54,158 nt of DNA from a bacterium ADurb.Bin236 (lineage in GTDB: Bacteria; UBP15; UBA6099): assembly GCA_002069885.1 (NCBI GenBank), contig MWCD01000024.1:1-54158 (forward strand), written 5' to 3'. Shown here piece by piece: positions 1-9,345 of this stretch; position 1 is the first letter of the stretch; every line of letters begins with the position of its first letter. Under the pieces are notes generated by a model, which saw only the letters and a list, made by a program, of their open reading frames with translations, made no database searches and had not been told where the DNA came from. Made by a program: the position numbers and the translations under genes.

Positions 1-1711
1 AGGCGAAACAATCTCCGCTTCAAACATGGAATATACCTCCCCTATAACGGGAAAATCGAAAAGGACGTCCGGGGTTTATCATCCTTACCGCAACTCCAAA
101 GGCGAAATTGTCGGAGTCATCGGCATAGTAAGGGACATAACCGAACTGTGGCTCTCCGAACAGGCCCTGCGCGCCAGCGAGGAAAGGTTCCGGCGATTAT
201 CGGAAAATCTGCCTGACATCATTGTGCGCTGGATTCCCGGTTACGGACTGGACTACGTGAATCCGGCGTTAGAGAAAATCCTCGGCATAAAAAAAGAAGA
301 TGTCATCGGCAAATGGGGAATACTGATGTCGATGGTTCATCCGGAGGACGCGCATTCCATAAAAACCGATCTTTTGAATTTAGGAAAAAGAAAAGAAGAA
401 ATCGTAAGAATGGAATGCCGGATGATAGCCAAATCAGGAGCTATCGTCTGGATTGATGTCCTGTGGAAGGCTATATGGAATGAGAATGGCAACTTGGTTG
501 CTCTGGAAGCTATAGCTAGGGATGTGACGGAAAGGAAGAATTCGGAGATAGAGAACAGCCGTCTTCAGCAGCAGTTGCTTCATTCGCAGAAATTGGAAGC
601 CATCGGCGCGCTCGCCGGAGGAATGGCGCACGATTTCAACAACATCTTGGCGATTATCAGCGGCACGACCGAGTTCCTGATGGGCAAAATGCCTTCGGAT
701 TCGCCCCACCTGTCCCAACTGGCAAGAATAAAAAGGTCCACCCGCAAGGCCAGAGACCTTTCCATGAAACTTCTCACCTTCGCCAGAAAAGAGAAATTGA
801 GCGTCCGCGCGGCTTGCGCCAACAGCTTGGTCCTAGATGTCATCGACATGCTTAAAGGCAGCATATCGAAGAAAATCGTTATAAAAACGCGACTCGCAGA
901 TGATTTGAAAAAGATATGCGTCGACACGAATCAGATTTCGCAGGCAGTTCTGAACATCTGCATAAACGCCTGCGACGCCATGCCGGACGGCGGGGAACTG
1001 ACAATAGAGACAGCGATGAACGAAATCTGCAACGTCTCGCCGGGCGCCGCCTCCGGCGTTCCCGGCCTTTACTGCGCGATATCCATCGCGGACACCGGCG
1101 CCGGCATCGATCCGCAGGTGAAAGAAAAAATGTTCGAGCCGTTTTTCACAACCAAAGACATGGGGAAAGGCTCAGGCCTCGGCCTTTCGATAAGTCACGG
1201 GATAATCGAGAAACACAACGGGTTCATAACAGTCGAAAGCGAGCTTGGAAAAGGCTCCGTCTTCAGGATATTCATTCCCGCCTGCGAAGTGGAAGAAGCG
1301 GAAACAGCCGAGGAATCGCGGGAGGAAACGCGCGGCGTCGCCAAAGGTTCCGTGTTTGTAATCGACGACGACAGGGATTTCGTTCAAACTATGCGCGACG
1401 TCCTAGAGAGCGAAGGCTTCAGCGTGTTCTTCTCCTATTCAGGGCGGGAGGCCGTCAAAAGATACGACGAGTTGAAAAACTCCATTGACGCCGTTTTGCT
1501 TGACATCATGATGCCTGAGATGGACGGAGCGGAGACTTTCTCCGCGCTCAAGAAAATAAATCCTTCGGCTAAAATCGCTCTTTGCTCAGGCTTCAGCGAA
1601 GAGGGCAAAGCGTCAGACCTGATGAACTCTGGAGCGGACGCTTTTGTCCAAAAACCTTTTATCATCAAAGAAATCATAGATGTTCTTTCAAAGCTTATAC
1701 GAAAGGGCTGA
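1..1711 (+). CDS. Hybrid sensor histidine kinase (PAS-PAS-HisKA-HATPase-REC), 5' partial
   Basis: The reading frame is open to the window edge, so the N-terminus is missing; the first internal ATG is at 26. Counting from that ATG, the end of one PAS/PAC domain (to about 45) is followed by a second PAS domain (about 52-172). The HisKA helix carries the phospho-acceptor His202 in MAHDFNN. A HATPase domain follows, with an N-box around 305-325 and the G-boxes DTGAGI and GSGLGLS. A C-terminal receiver domain (about 440-560) has the acid pair IDDD, the phospho-site in LLDIMMP and the QKPF lysine. No membrane segment is visible in this part, so input is probably cytosolic or lies upstream. His to Asp transfer within the protein is expected; no HPt domain is seen. 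The single-domain regulator at 2979 is a possible phosphate sink or partner (inference). Confidence 0.93.
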   Translation, partial: GETISASNMEYTSPITGKSKRTSGVYHPYRNSKGEIVGVIGIVRDITELWLSEQALRASEERFRRLSENLPDIIVRWIPGYGLDYVNPALEKILGIKKEDVIGKWGILMSMVHPEDAHSIKTDLLNLGKRKEEIVRMECRMIAKSGAIVWIDVLWKAIWNENGNLVALEAIARDVTERKNSEIENSRLQQQLLHSQKLEAIGALAGGMAHDFNNILAIISGTTEFLMGKMPSDSPHLSQLARIKRSTRKARDLSMKLLTFARKEKLSVRAACANSLVLDVIDMLKGSISKKIVIKTRLADDLKKICVDTNQISQAVLNICINACDAMPDGGELTIETAMNEICNVSPGAASGVPGLYCAISIADTGAGIDPQVKEKMFEPFFTTKDMGKGSGLGLSISHGIIEKHNGFITVESELGKGSVFRIFIPACEVEEAETAEESREETRGVAKGSVFVIDDDRDFVQTMRDVLESEGFSVFFSYSGREAVKRYDELKNSIDAVLLDIMMPEMDGAETFSALKKINPSAKIALCSGFSEEGKASDLMNSGADAFVQKPFIIKEIIDVLSKLIRKG

Positions 1712-1901
1712 ATAACCCACAGCTGAGCAACGCGCGCAGGCGACAGCCATAAAACTGAGTGATTTCCAAATTACACTAATATTCCGCCGCTCGCGCACAA
1801 TATATGCGCCTAGATAAAGCATTTTTTCATAAACCGAAAAGCTGTCCTCTACGGCAGGAAACCCGGATTAGCCGCCCGGAACATTTTTTTATTTATTTTG
1901 T

Positions 1902-1931
1902 TTGAATATCCTAAAAACGGGTACTTATATA
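1902..1931 (+). promoter_or_regulatory. Candidate sigma70-type promoter for ldh
   Basis: TTGAAT (1902-1907) and TATATA (1926-1931) are separated by 18 bp. They lie 22 bp before the TTG start of the dehydrogenase, in a locally AT-rich stretch. The rest of the gap from 1712 shows no gene. Confidence 0.45.
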
Positions 1932-1952
1932 TAGAAATTCGAGGGTGAATAA

Positions 1953-2873
1953 TTGGGCAAAGTATCGATAGTCGGAGCTGGTTTCGTCGGTTCGACCGCC
2001 GCGTATGCGTTGCTCCTCAGGGGCGTGGCGACCGAGATTACGCTTATCGACTCTCACGGGGAGAAGGCTGAGGGCGAAGCGATGGACCTCGGCCACGGGC
2101 TGCAGTTTGCCACCGGTTCCCGCATCGACTTCTGCAAAAGCGTGGAGGAGTGCGGAAAAGCGGATGTGGTGGTGGTGACCGCCGGCGCGGCTCAAAAGCC
2201 CGGAGAGACCCGGCTCGACCTCGCTCGGGGCAACGCGAACCTGTTCGCCGATATGATACCAAAAATCGCCGCCGCCGCGCCGGACGCCGTCCTGCTAATC
2301 GTCGCCAACCCGGTGGACGTAATGACCATGATCGCGATCGAGCGCTCCGGATTCCCGGTCTCGCGCGTCGTAGGCTCCGGCACGTCGCTAGACACCGCCC
2401 GGTTCAGATACATGCTGGGCAAACATTTCGATGTCAGCCCGACAAGCGTTCACGCCCACATCATCGGCGAGCACGGCGACTCAGAGTTCCCGGTATGGAG
2501 CGGAGCGGATATCGGCGGAGTCCCCCTCGACAAGCTGCCGGACTACTCGAAACCGGAGATGGAGCGGATTTTCGCCCGCGTACGTGACGCCGCGTACGAG
2601 ATTATCTCCCGAAAGGGCGCCACTTACTACGCCATCGGACTGGTCATTGCCCAGCTCTGCTCTTCCATCCTGAAGAACAAGAACGAGGTATATCCTCTGT
2701 CGGTGAAGATAGACGATTATTATGGAGAGTCGGACGTCTGTTTCAGCGTTCCGGCCGCGCTGGGAGCAGGAGGCGTCTCCCGCGTCCTCCTGCCCGAACT
2801 TGACGAACGGGAACAGGGATGGCTTCACAACACGGCCTCAACGCTGAGAGGGATACGGCGGGATATCGGATAG
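1953..2873 (+). CDS. ldh: L-lactate dehydrogenase
   Basis: NAD-dependent interconversion of pyruvate and L-lactate in the cytosol. The 306-residue protein has the Rossmann motif GAGFVGS near the N-terminus and an acidic residue at the end of strand 2 (Asp33), which favours NAD. The loop GAAQKPGETR carries Gln81, the residue that separates lactate from malate dehydrogenases (Arg in the latter). The catalytic His lies in IGEHGDSE. Length matches the family (about 310). The start is TTG at 1953, preceded by GAGGGTG at 1941-1947. It stands alone between the kinase and a new transcription unit. A divergent malate dehydrogenase is the main alternative, disfavoured by Gln81. Confidence 0.93.
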   Translation: MGKVSIVGAGFVGSTAAYALLLRGVATEITLIDSHGEKAEGEAMDLGHGLQFATGSRIDFCKSVEECGKADVVVVTAGAAQKPGETRLDLARGNANLFADMIPKIAAAAPDAVLLIVANPVDVMTMIAIERSGFPVSRVVGSGTSLDTARFRYMLGKHFDVSPTSVHAHIIGEHGDSEFPVWSGADIGGVPLDKLPDYSKPEMERIFARVRDAAYEIISRKGATYYAIGLVIAQLCSSILKNKNEVYPLSVKIDDYYGESDVCFSVPAALGAGGVSRVLLPELDEREQGWLHNTASTLRGIRRDIG

Positions 2874-2931
2874 CGGCGCGTTGCGGAACAGTTATTTATC
2901 GCGCATGCCTTTCCATGAGCGGCGGCGCGGG

Positions 2932-2937
2932 TATAAT
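2932..2937 (+). promoter_or_regulatory. Candidate -10 box for the 2979-7008 operon
   Basis: TATAAT sits 41 bp before the ATG of the response regulator. No good -35 hexamer is visible 16-18 bp upstream, so an activator or another sigma factor may be involved. Confidence 0.35.
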
Positions 2938-2978
2938 TGATATCGGCGGGCGGCGGACATTCCGCTCCGGGGTGAAAC

Positions 2979-3371
2979 ATGAATAACGAGCCTGCTTCGG
3001 CGGTGCGCATTCTAGTGGTCGAGGACCAGCCCGACATAATGGAGCTGTTCGGCGCGCTGCTTGAGATGGACGGAGCCGTGGTTCACAAGGCATCCAGCTA
3101 CAACGAAGCCCTTGAAATTGCTGACAACAACGTAATCGACATAGTCCTGACGGACTACAAGATGCCCGGAATGCACGGCCTGTACCTGTTGGACATGATA
3201 AAACACAAGAATCCGAACATGCCTGTGATACTGATGTCGGCCTATCTCGACGATGATGTCGCGGTGAAAGCGCGGCGGCTCGGCGTTGACTACATCCTCG
3301 AAAAACCCTTCGAATACGAAGAATTGTTTAAAGCGATAAGAAAGCTGCTGAGGAAAAAATGGCGCGAGTAA
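2979..3371 (+). CDS. Single-domain response regulator (CheY/Spo0F-like)
   Basis: A receiver domain of 130 residues with no output domain. The acidic pocket is in VVEDQPD, the phosphorylated Asp is in LTDYKMPG, the switch Ser is in LMSAY, and the conserved Lys is in LEKPF. GGGGTGA lies just before the ATG. The stop overlaps the next start by 13 bp, so this gene and the DNA-binding-like protein are translationally coupled. Its likely phosphate source is a kinase such as the one at 1-1711 (inference). The output is probably through a protein partner, and the coupled downstream gene is the obvious candidate. Confidence 0.92.
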   Translation: MNNEPASAVRILVVEDQPDIMELFGALLEMDGAVVHKASSYNEALEIADNNVIDIVLTDYKMPGMHGLYLLDMIKHKNPNMPVILMSAYLDDDVAVKARRLGVDYILEKPFEYEELFKAIRKLLRKKWRE

Positions 3372-3967
3372 AATGGACTAAGGAAAAGATAGTCAAGCGG
3401 ATACTGTCGCTCCACAAGCTGGGCGAGGACTTGTCCAATAGCAACGTAAAAAGGATAGACGGCGCGCTTGTGGGAGCGGCCACGGCGTATTTCGGCAACT
3501 GGAGCGCAGCCCTAGAGGCCGCCGGACTGGACAGCTCGGAGGTGAAAAAAGCGTCTCAGCGCCGCCGCAACGAAAAAATCAAAAAATGGACTTCCGAGAA
3601 AGTGCTGGAGGAAATACGCCAGAAAGCCGACGCGGAAAAGGATTTGAGCTATGCTTATATGAAGGAAAAGCATCCGGCTCTCGTGGCGGCGGCGGGCAAA
3701 TACGTCACAAGCTGGAAGAAAGCCGTCGAAGCCGCCGGATTCGACTACAAGGAAGTTCAGGAAAAAGGCAAGCTGCACAGGCAGGAGTTGAACAAAATCT
3801 GGCGCGGGGATTTGCTGCTCGAACGGTTGGATAAGTTCGGGGAATCCCCGGACGAGCGCGATGTTTCTAACAAAGCTCCGGCTTTTCACAAGTTGCTGAT
3901 CAAACATTTCGGAAGCTGGCGCTCGGTTGTGTCGGCGCTGAAGAAACGGCGAAAGGAAAGGGTGTAA
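3359..3967 (+). CDS. Protein of three homing-endonuclease-associated (HNH_repeat-like) repeats
   Basis: A basic 202-residue protein made of three copies of a roughly 55-residue unit (about 4-57, 73-126, 143-197). Each unit starts with a Trp-containing 'W(T/R)xE/D' helix and ends in a 'W..A(V/A).AAG'-type helix (GNWSAALEAAG, TSWKKAVEAAG, GSWRSVVSAL). This pattern matches the 'homing endonuclease associated repeat' family, which in homing nucleases contacts DNA. No HNH, GIY-YIG or LAGLIDADG nuclease motif is present, so it is not an endonuclease itself. It overlaps the response regulator by 13 bp and is 5 bp from the YhaM-like gene. A role as DNA-binding output of the receiver is inference. Confidence 0.8.
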   Translation: MARVKWTKEKIVKRILSLHKLGEDLSNSNVKRIDGALVGAATAYFGNWSAALEAAGLDSSEVKKASQRRRNEKIKKWTSEKVLEEIRQKADAEKDLSYAYMKEKHPALVAAAGKYVTSWKKAVEAAGFDYKEVQEKGKLHRQELNKIWRGDLLLERLDKFGESPDERDVSNKAPAFHKLLIKHFGSWRSVVSALKKRRKERV

Positions 3968-3972
3968 AACAG

Positions 3973-4944
3973 TTGGCTAAACAGATGGCGGCGGATTTGA
4001 AGGCGGGCGATCACATCGCGACCTTCCTTCAAATCGACGAGGCGAGCGTTTTCAATTTTCAGAAGAAACCCGGCAAATACGCCGTGTTCACTTTCAAAGA
4101 CAGGTCAGGCTCCGTGAAAGGCGTCTGCTGGGACAGAGGCGAGGAATATTTTTCGTCTTTCGGCGACGGCCAAGTGGTGTTCGTCGAGGGAAGGGTCGAG
4201 TCGTACAGGGGCAGCATTCAAATCGTCGTGGACGCGATAATCGACAAGCCGGACGGCTCGTTCGACCCGGACGACTTTCTGGTCAAAACTACCCTAGACG
4301 TAGAAGCCCTCTGCGCCTACATCTCCGAAACGATTGGAAAAATCAAAAACAGGCACATCCGCCAACTGCTGGAATTGTTTTACGAAGATCCGGAGTTTGC
4401 GGACAAGTTCCGCCGCTCCCCCGCCGCGAAGTCCATCCACCATTCATACCTCGGCGGGCTGGCCGAACACACCGCCAACTGCCTGCGCCTCGCAGAGACC
4501 CTGTGCGATGTCTATCCCCAGCTTGACCGCGACCTGCTCTATGCGGGCGTGCTCCTGCACGACTCCGGAAAAACGGTCGAACTTAGCTGCGAACACAGCG
4601 TGGACTACACAGACCAAGGCCGCCTTCTCGGCCACATAGTGATAGGCTACACCATGGTTCTGGACAAGATAAGACAGATAGAAGGGTTCCCGGACTCAAA
4701 GAAAGACGAGTTGCTGCACCTTATAATCAGCCACCACGGAGAAAACGCCACCGGCTCGCCGAAACGACCCAAGATGGCCGAGGCCTGCGCCCTGCACTTC
4801 CTCGAAAACCTCGACGCCCAGACCAAACGCTTTCTGCAAATCGTCGAGGAAAGCGGCCCCGGCGCCCGCGAAGCAAAGTGGACCGCCTACAACCGAATGC
4901 TGGAAAGATATATCTACCGCAAACCGGTGGACGAAGACCAATGA
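3973..4944 (+). CDS. 3'-to-5' exonuclease of the YhaM type (OB-fold + HD domain)
   Basis: An N-terminal OB-fold (about 10-105) is followed by an HD phosphohydrolase domain with HHSYLGG, GLAEHT and LLHDSGK, then the later metal His pair in ISHHGE. Length (323) and order match YhaM, a metal-dependent exonuclease acting on RNA and DNA 3' ends. The start used is TTG at 3973, 5 bp after the previous stop and preceded by purine-rich GAAAGG; ATG at 3985 is the alternative. It is the third gene of the regulator operon, which suggests a link between signalling and nucleic-acid turnover, but substrate preference cannot be read from sequence. Confidence 0.88.
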   Translation: MAKQMAADLKAGDHIATFLQIDEASVFNFQKKPGKYAVFTFKDRSGSVKGVCWDRGEEYFSSFGDGQVVFVEGRVESYRGSIQIVVDAIIDKPDGSFDPDDFLVKTTLDVEALCAYISETIGKIKNRHIRQLLELFYEDPEFADKFRRSPAAKSIHHSYLGGLAEHTANCLRLAETLCDVYPQLDRDLLYAGVLLHDSGKTVELSCEHSVDYTDQGRLLGHIVIGYTMVLDKIRQIEGFPDSKKDELLHLIISHHGENATGSPKRPKMAEACALHFLENLDAQTKRFLQIVEESGPGAREAKWTAYNRMLERYIYRKPVDEDQ

Positions 4945-4996
4945 CCGGAACGCCTCCGCCCGCCGCGCGGGACAGAATCTCGCTAATTTGAAGCTC

Positions 4997-6022
4997 ATGT
5001 CTGACAAACCTGAATCTAAAATCCCCGCCCCGGAACGCCTGCTCAACCTCAGCGTGTACCTTCTCGAAAGAAAAAGACCCGCTTCGCTCCGGGAGATATT
5101 CTCGGAGGTCGAAGGCTACGATCAGTCGAAAGACCACGACTCCAACCGGAGGATGTTCATACGGGACAGAGTGACGCTGCGCGGCCTCGACATCGACACG
5201 CTGATGGAGAAAACAACGGACCCTGCGACTGGCGCGGAAACGGAGGGCTACAGGATAGACCCGGCGGATTTCTACATGGAGCGGGTGACATTCAGCGACG
5301 CGGAAGTGGAGGCTCTGTCGCGTCTGGGGAATAGGCTGGGAAAAACGGGAGCCGCCCCGCTACGAGAGCTTGAATGGGCGGTCGCCAAAGCGATATCCTC
5401 CGGCGGCAGGAGATCCGCGGCGGGCGCTCCTTTCGAAACCGTCCTGCTCAACTTCGAGCCGGGCGAGGACTCGGCAAAAGTCGAGGCCGTCCAAACCGCC
5501 ATCTCCGAACGGCGCGGGCTGGAGATAAAATACCGCGCCTCCGGAACGCAAAAAAGCTCTTCGCGCAGAGTGGATCCCTACGGGCTTTTCCTCCGGCGCG
5601 GCCAGTGGTACGTCGTGGGCAAATGCCACCTCAGGGGCGGAGCGAGGATGTTCCGCCTCGACAGGCTCGAAATAGAGGACGGAGCGCGCTCGACGGCCCG
5701 CCGCTTCGACATCCCCGCCGACTTCTCTCTGGAAGAATATGTTAAACGCCGCGCGCCGTGGGAGTTCGGCGACGAGCGTCCGGCGGATGTCTCTATCCGA
5801 TTCCACCCCGACTTCTTCTGGCAGACGCGCAACGCTTGGGGCGACCTTGATTCGGTGTCTTTCGACGAAAACTCGCGAACCATGCGACTCAGAAGCGTCA
5901 ACGAACAGGCCCTCTTCGGCTGGCTGCTCGGATTCGCCGACGGCGCGGAACTGCTCTCTCCTCGCCCTGCCAGAGAACGGTTCGCCGCCGTCCTGAAAAA
6001 AATTATCGAGAACGCGGGTTGA
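4997..6022 (+). CDS. WYL-domain transcriptional regulator (first of a pair)
   Basis: An N-terminal winged-helix-like region (about 10-75) precedes a WYL domain (about 160-245) with RVDPYGL, QWYVVGKCH and FRLDRL, the family's ligand-sensing core, and a C-terminal WCX-like extension. The arrangement matches PafB/PafC-type regulators, usually encoded in tandem. ATG at 4997 is used; TTG at 4988 would add three residues. The last four bases overlap a possible TTG start of the next gene (6019). WYL proteins often respond to nucleic acid or nucleotide ligands and to DNA damage; that would fit a neighbouring nuclease, but is inference. Confidence 0.87.
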   Translation: MSDKPESKIPAPERLLNLSVYLLERKRPASLREIFSEVEGYDQSKDHDSNRRMFIRDRVTLRGLDIDTLMEKTTDPATGAETEGYRIDPADFYMERVTFSDAEVEALSRLGNRLGKTGAAPLRELEWAVAKAISSGGRRSAAGAPFETVLLNFEPGEDSAKVEAVQTAISERRGLEIKYRASGTQKSSSRRVDPYGLFLRRGQWYVVGKCHLRGGARMFRLDRLEIEDGARSTARRFDIPADFSLEEYVKRRAPWEFGDERPADVSIRFHPDFFWQTRNAWGDLDSVSFDENSRTMRLRSVNEQALFGWLLGFADGAELLSPRPARERFAAVLKKIIENAG

Positions 6023-6030
6023 AACCGCAC

Positions 6031-7008
6031 ATGAGAAAAAAGAAAACAACATCCGCGGACAAGACAAAAAAAGCCCTCGAACTTGCGGGCAAGCTGCCCG
6101 CGCTCAGCGGCGAGGAACTGCCGGATGTGGCGCGCAGGCTCGGCGTGACCGAAAAAGAACTTATCCGGCTGGCTGAAACGCTTTCCATGTGCGGCCTGCC
6201 TCCATACACTCCCGACGCGCTTTTTGACGTTTACATTGACGAGAACAACAGGATACACGCGCGAAGCCCGGTCGGATTGCTGGAAAGGCCGGTGCAGTTG
6301 AGCGGAACGGAAGGCCTCGCCTTGCTTCTGGCAGGCAGAGCTTCGGCGGGCGCGCGCACCCCCGCCCTATCCTCTGCCCTCGAAAAAATCCGCGCCGCCA
6401 TGAACCCCGCAAAACTAGACGCGGCCGACCGCGCCGCGAAATCCCTCGACATCGCCCCTGAAACAGGCGGCCTAGACCCGCTGCTAGACACAATCTCCGC
6501 CGCCGCCGCCGATTCGGTCAAACTGGAAATGGAATACTTCACGCCTTCGCGCGGAAAGGTGTCCGCGCGCGTAGTGCGTCCGTATGGCCTTATCTACAAT
6601 GTCGACCGCTGGCTAATCGTCGGATGGTGCGAAATGAGAGGCGAAACGCGGGTGTTCAGAGCGGACCGCGTGAAATCCGCGCGCGCCACAGTCGAAATAT
6701 TCGAGCGGCCTCCCGGATTCGACCTCGAAACATTCAGGCGCGACGAGATGTTCAAACACATTGAAAGAACTATTCCCGTCAGGCTAAGGTTCAGCGGCGG
6801 CGCGGCGGGATGGGCCTGCAGACGATGGCCCGAACGCGCCCGCTCCGACGCCGACGGCTCCGCCTCCGTCGAGTTCCGCGCCGACCGCCTTGAAAACATC
6901 GTCGGCATGATGCTCAGCCTAGGCCCCGAAGCTCAGGTCGTCTCGCCTCCCGAACTCAAAACCCTCGTCGCCTCCGCCGCTTCCGCCGCGCTCTCCCTCT
7001 ACGTATAA
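6031..7008 (+). CDS. WYL-domain transcriptional regulator (second of a pair)
   Basis: Paralogue of the preceding protein, with a Lys-rich N-terminus and weaker helix-turn-helix region (about 35-60). The WYL core has VRPYGLIY, RWLIVGWCE and FRADRV, then a C-terminal extension. Tandem WYL genes typically act as a heteromeric pair. ATG at 6031 is chosen, 8 bp beyond the previous stop; TTG at 6019 overlaps that stop (TTGA) and would give 329 residues. It closes the five-gene run that begins at 2979. The repeat block 7136-7232 follows. Confidence 0.85.
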   Translation: MRKKKTTSADKTKKALELAGKLPALSGEELPDVARRLGVTEKELIRLAETLSMCGLPPYTPDALFDVYIDENNRIHARSPVGLLERPVQLSGTEGLALLLAGRASAGARTPALSSALEKIRAAMNPAKLDAADRAAKSLDIAPETGGLDPLLDTISAAAADSVKLEMEYFTPSRGKVSARVVRPYGLIYNVDRWLIVGWCEMRGETRVFRADRVKSARATVEIFERPPGFDLETFRRDEMFKHIERTIPVRLRFSGGAAGWACRRWPERARSDADGSASVEFRADRLENIVGMMLSLGPEAQVVSPPELKTLVASAASAALSLYV

Positions 7009-7135
7009 ATCGCCGAAAAACCGCGTAAAACCCAAAACCAATAGTAAAGGTTTTCGCCTTCTTCGATTGGGAAAAAACCATTGTTGAAACGGAATGTCGC
7101 TTATGGATATCTATTAATAATCGGATTTACAGGGG

Positions 7136-7232
7136 CGTCGGGAACAGAAACGCGACAGCGGCTCTCTTCCCGACGTTCATTGAAAAGTTTTGAAGAGATT
7201 CAAAGAGAAACTTTTTCAAAAGTTTCTCTTTG
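7136..7232 (-). repeat. Hairpin module copy 1 (stem + third arm + CGTCGGGAA hairpin)
   Basis: Lies between two convergent genes. CAAAGAGAAACTTTT (7201-7215) and its exact complement (7218-7232) form a 15-bp stem with a 2-nt loop. A third arm, GAAGAGATT (7192-7200), sits next to it. CGTCGGGAA (7136-7144) pairs with TTCCCGACG (7167-7175). Read on the minus strand the order is stem, third arm, CGTCGGGAA hairpin, the same as at 48061-48156. Likely a bidirectional terminator. Apart from this, the 7009-7306 gap holds no convincing gene. Confidence 0.75.
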
Positions 7233-7306
7233 GCTTTTCTTTCTTTCTTCTATTTTTTCCTTCCCATTTTTCTTTGTTTCCGTCTTTCGCTGACGCGCGC
7301 CGCGCG

Positions 7307-8110
7307 TCAACGCGCGCGGTGAATGAGCGCCTGCTCTATCACGTTGAATTCGTAGAAGAATGAGGCGATGCCGGAAACGATTTTCGCAGGAGGTTCGAAG
7401 CGGCACACCGCCCTCGCGATTTCAGGAGAAATCTTCCCCTTCATCGCCTGTGTCACCGGAAACGTCACAAGATGGCCGAGATGTCCGGGGCACACGATGT
7501 CCGCTCCGAGTCCGAGAAGTTTCTCCGTCGTTTCCATGAGTTTTTCATAGTCGTAGCCGACGCGTTCGCAGCTTGGCACATAACAATCGCCGGTGAAGAC
7601 GGTTTTTTTGCCTCTCACGACAGTCGAGACCGCGACGCTGCCGGCGGTGTGGCCGGGCGCGTGAATTATCTCGAACTCCAACCCAGCCGCCCGCAGAATC
7701 TCTCCGTCTCCAAGCAGGATGTCAGCCTCGAACGCGGGAAACTCGTCTCGGAACATCCATCCCGCGCACGTCAGATCAGAATCGCCGCTCTCGCACGCCG
7801 TGGCGTCAAGCTCGTGGAGGGCGATCTTTACCGCCGGGTTCCTGCGCTTCAACTCCGCCCCGCCGCCCACGTGGTCGTAATGGCAATGCGTCCCTATCAT
7901 CAACTCGATATCCGTAATCTCCACGCCGAGACCGCGCAGGTTTTTCTCCCTGCGCTCAAAGCCGTACGGGGAGCCGCAGTCTATCAGAACCGCGCCGTCC
8001 GGCCCGATGACGACGTACACCGCGCTGTCCCTCGGATGACTCCTTCGGACGCCTCCCACGGCATACACGTTTTCGCATACCTTGTACGGCTTCAAAGTCG
8101 GGTATTCCAT
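7307..8110 (-). CDS. MBL-fold metallo-hydrolase
   Basis: A 267-residue metallo-beta-lactamase-fold protein with the metal site HCHYDH, the later metal ligands in HAPGHTAGS and TGDCYVP, and a final His in VCPGHLGH. AGGAGGT precedes the ATG by 9 bp on the minus strand. No signal peptide is seen, so it is cytosolic. The family covers glyoxalase-II-like thioesterases, lactonases and others; substrate is not readable here. It is transcribed away from the phosphoesterase at 8436 and ends facing the WYL operon. Confidence 0.88.
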   Translation of the reverse strand: MEYPTLKPYKVCENVYAVGGVRRSHPRDSAVYVVIGPDGAVLIDCGSPYGFERREKNLRGLGVEITDIELMIGTHCHYDHVGGGAELKRRNPAVKIALHELDATACESGDSDLTCAGWMFRDEFPAFEADILLGDGEILRAAGLEFEIIHAPGHTAGSVAVSTVVRGKKTVFTGDCYVPSCERVGYDYEKLMETTEKLLGLGADIVCPGHLGHLVTFPVTQAMKGKISPEIARAVCRFEPPAKIVSGIASFFYEFNVIEQALIHRAR

Positions 8111-8435
8111 GTCTGCAAACCTCCTCTGCGCGACCTCTCGTTTATATGGAAAAGCCGGGGCGTTTCACGCGCGGCGGGAGCAGTTTCAACCACTCGCATC
8201 CTTCCCGCCCGCCATCAATATTTCCTATAATTTCATTCTAGTCCATCCCGCCGCATTCTTCTATTTCTCTCAGTTTTTATCTCAAGAAAGCGAATGCTCA
8301 CCCTTCGCCGCCCGGACGGCGATGATGCGCATGCCGCGAAACTCCTCTATCGACATTCTTCTTTGAGGTTATAATAACCATAGGGCCTGCGCTACTTCGT
8401 TATTCAACGCGGCGGCCCCGCCGAACGGAGACGCT
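8111..8435. other. Divergent intergenic region with a candidate -10 box
   Basis: No gene is seen between the divergent MBL-fold and phosphoesterase genes. TATAAT at 8370-8375 could serve the phosphoesterase, 60 bp upstream of its ATG; TCGACA at 8350 is too close for a standard -35. A second TATAAT at 8226-8231 is not clearly linked to either gene. Confidence 0.4.
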
Positions 8436-9302
8436 ATGAAATCATTAAATAAGATATTGGCGGTCGCGCTGTCCTTTCTCACATTCGCAACCGCTCGCGC
8501 GGCGGCGGAAACAGGCGCTGCGGACGCCCTGAAACACTTCAACAGCGACGAAGCCCTCAAGCTGGATGCTTCCGACTGCTCGGCGGGATTCTCATTCGCC
8601 GTCATGGCGGACACTCACCAGAGCGAGAGCGTGTTTCCCCGTTTCGTCCGCATGGTCGCGGACGCCAAACCCGCTTTCGCCGTGACGGTCGGCGACTTCA
8701 CAAATAACGGGCTAGCCGAAGAGTACTCCCGCTATGTCGAGACTATCTCCGGCGCGGGAGTCCCGTGGTTCTCTGTTCCCGGCAACCACGAATACCGCAC
8801 TCCGGCGGGCCGAACGTCACACGACGGTAAAAAAAGGTTCGAGAAAATATTCGGCCCCGCTGATTTCGCCTTCGAGCATTGCGGCTGGCGATTCGCCCTT
8901 CTGGACGTCGTCGCTTACGACCTGCTGTCGCCTTCGCAGTTGAAGAAACTCGACCGCGCGCTTTCAGGTTCGGGAGGCCGGGCGGCGATGTTCGCGCATT
9001 ACCCCCCCGCCATCATCGACAAATGGGCTGAAGGCATCTGGGTGTCCGGCGCTCAGGACGCCATGCGCTTGTTCAAAGAACGCGAAACCCGCTATTTCTT
9101 CGGCGGTCATATCCACGTTCACGATAGCTATGTCGCCGGGCCTACCACTTACATCGTCACTGGCGGTGGCGGTGGCGGACTTGACTCGGACTACTCCCCG
9201 CAAGACCTGTGGTCGCCTTCCGCAGGCCCCTTTCACCACTTCATCATGGTGAACGTAAAAGACAGCGAATCGTCCTTCCGAATCGTGAAGCTCGAAGAGT
9301 GA
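8436..9302 (+). CDS. Secreted calcineurin-like metallophosphoesterase
   Basis: An N-terminal signal peptide (basic MKSLNK, hydrophobic stretch, AxA-type site near residue 22) is followed by the two-metal phosphoesterase signature: MADTH, VGDF, PGNHE, a later His in FAHYPP, and GGHIHVH. Length 288. It therefore acts outside the cytoplasmic membrane on a phosphate ester that cannot be named from sequence. It stands alone and is followed by a long repeat block, so it is probably monocistronic. Confidence 0.88.
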   Translation: MKSLNKILAVALSFLTFATARAAAETGAADALKHFNSDEALKLDASDCSAGFSFAVMADTHQSESVFPRFVRMVADAKPAFAVTVGDFTNNGLAEEYSRYVETISGAGVPWFSVPGNHEYRTPAGRTSHDGKKRFEKIFGPADFAFEHCGWRFALLDVVAYDLLSPSQLKKLDRALSGSGGRAAMFAHYPPAIIDKWAEGIWVSGAQDAMRLFKERETRYFFGGHIHVHDSYVAGPTTYIVTGGGGGGLDSDYSPQDLWSPSAGPFHHFIMVNVKDSESSFRIVKLEE

Positions 9303-9345
9303 ACCACAAGCGACGAAATGAAGAGAAAGATCAAGGAACAAAAAC

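Noticed and set aside
7081-7293. 70-residue open frame in the WYL/MBL gap
   Set aside because: Covers the hairpin module and has no supported start or family.
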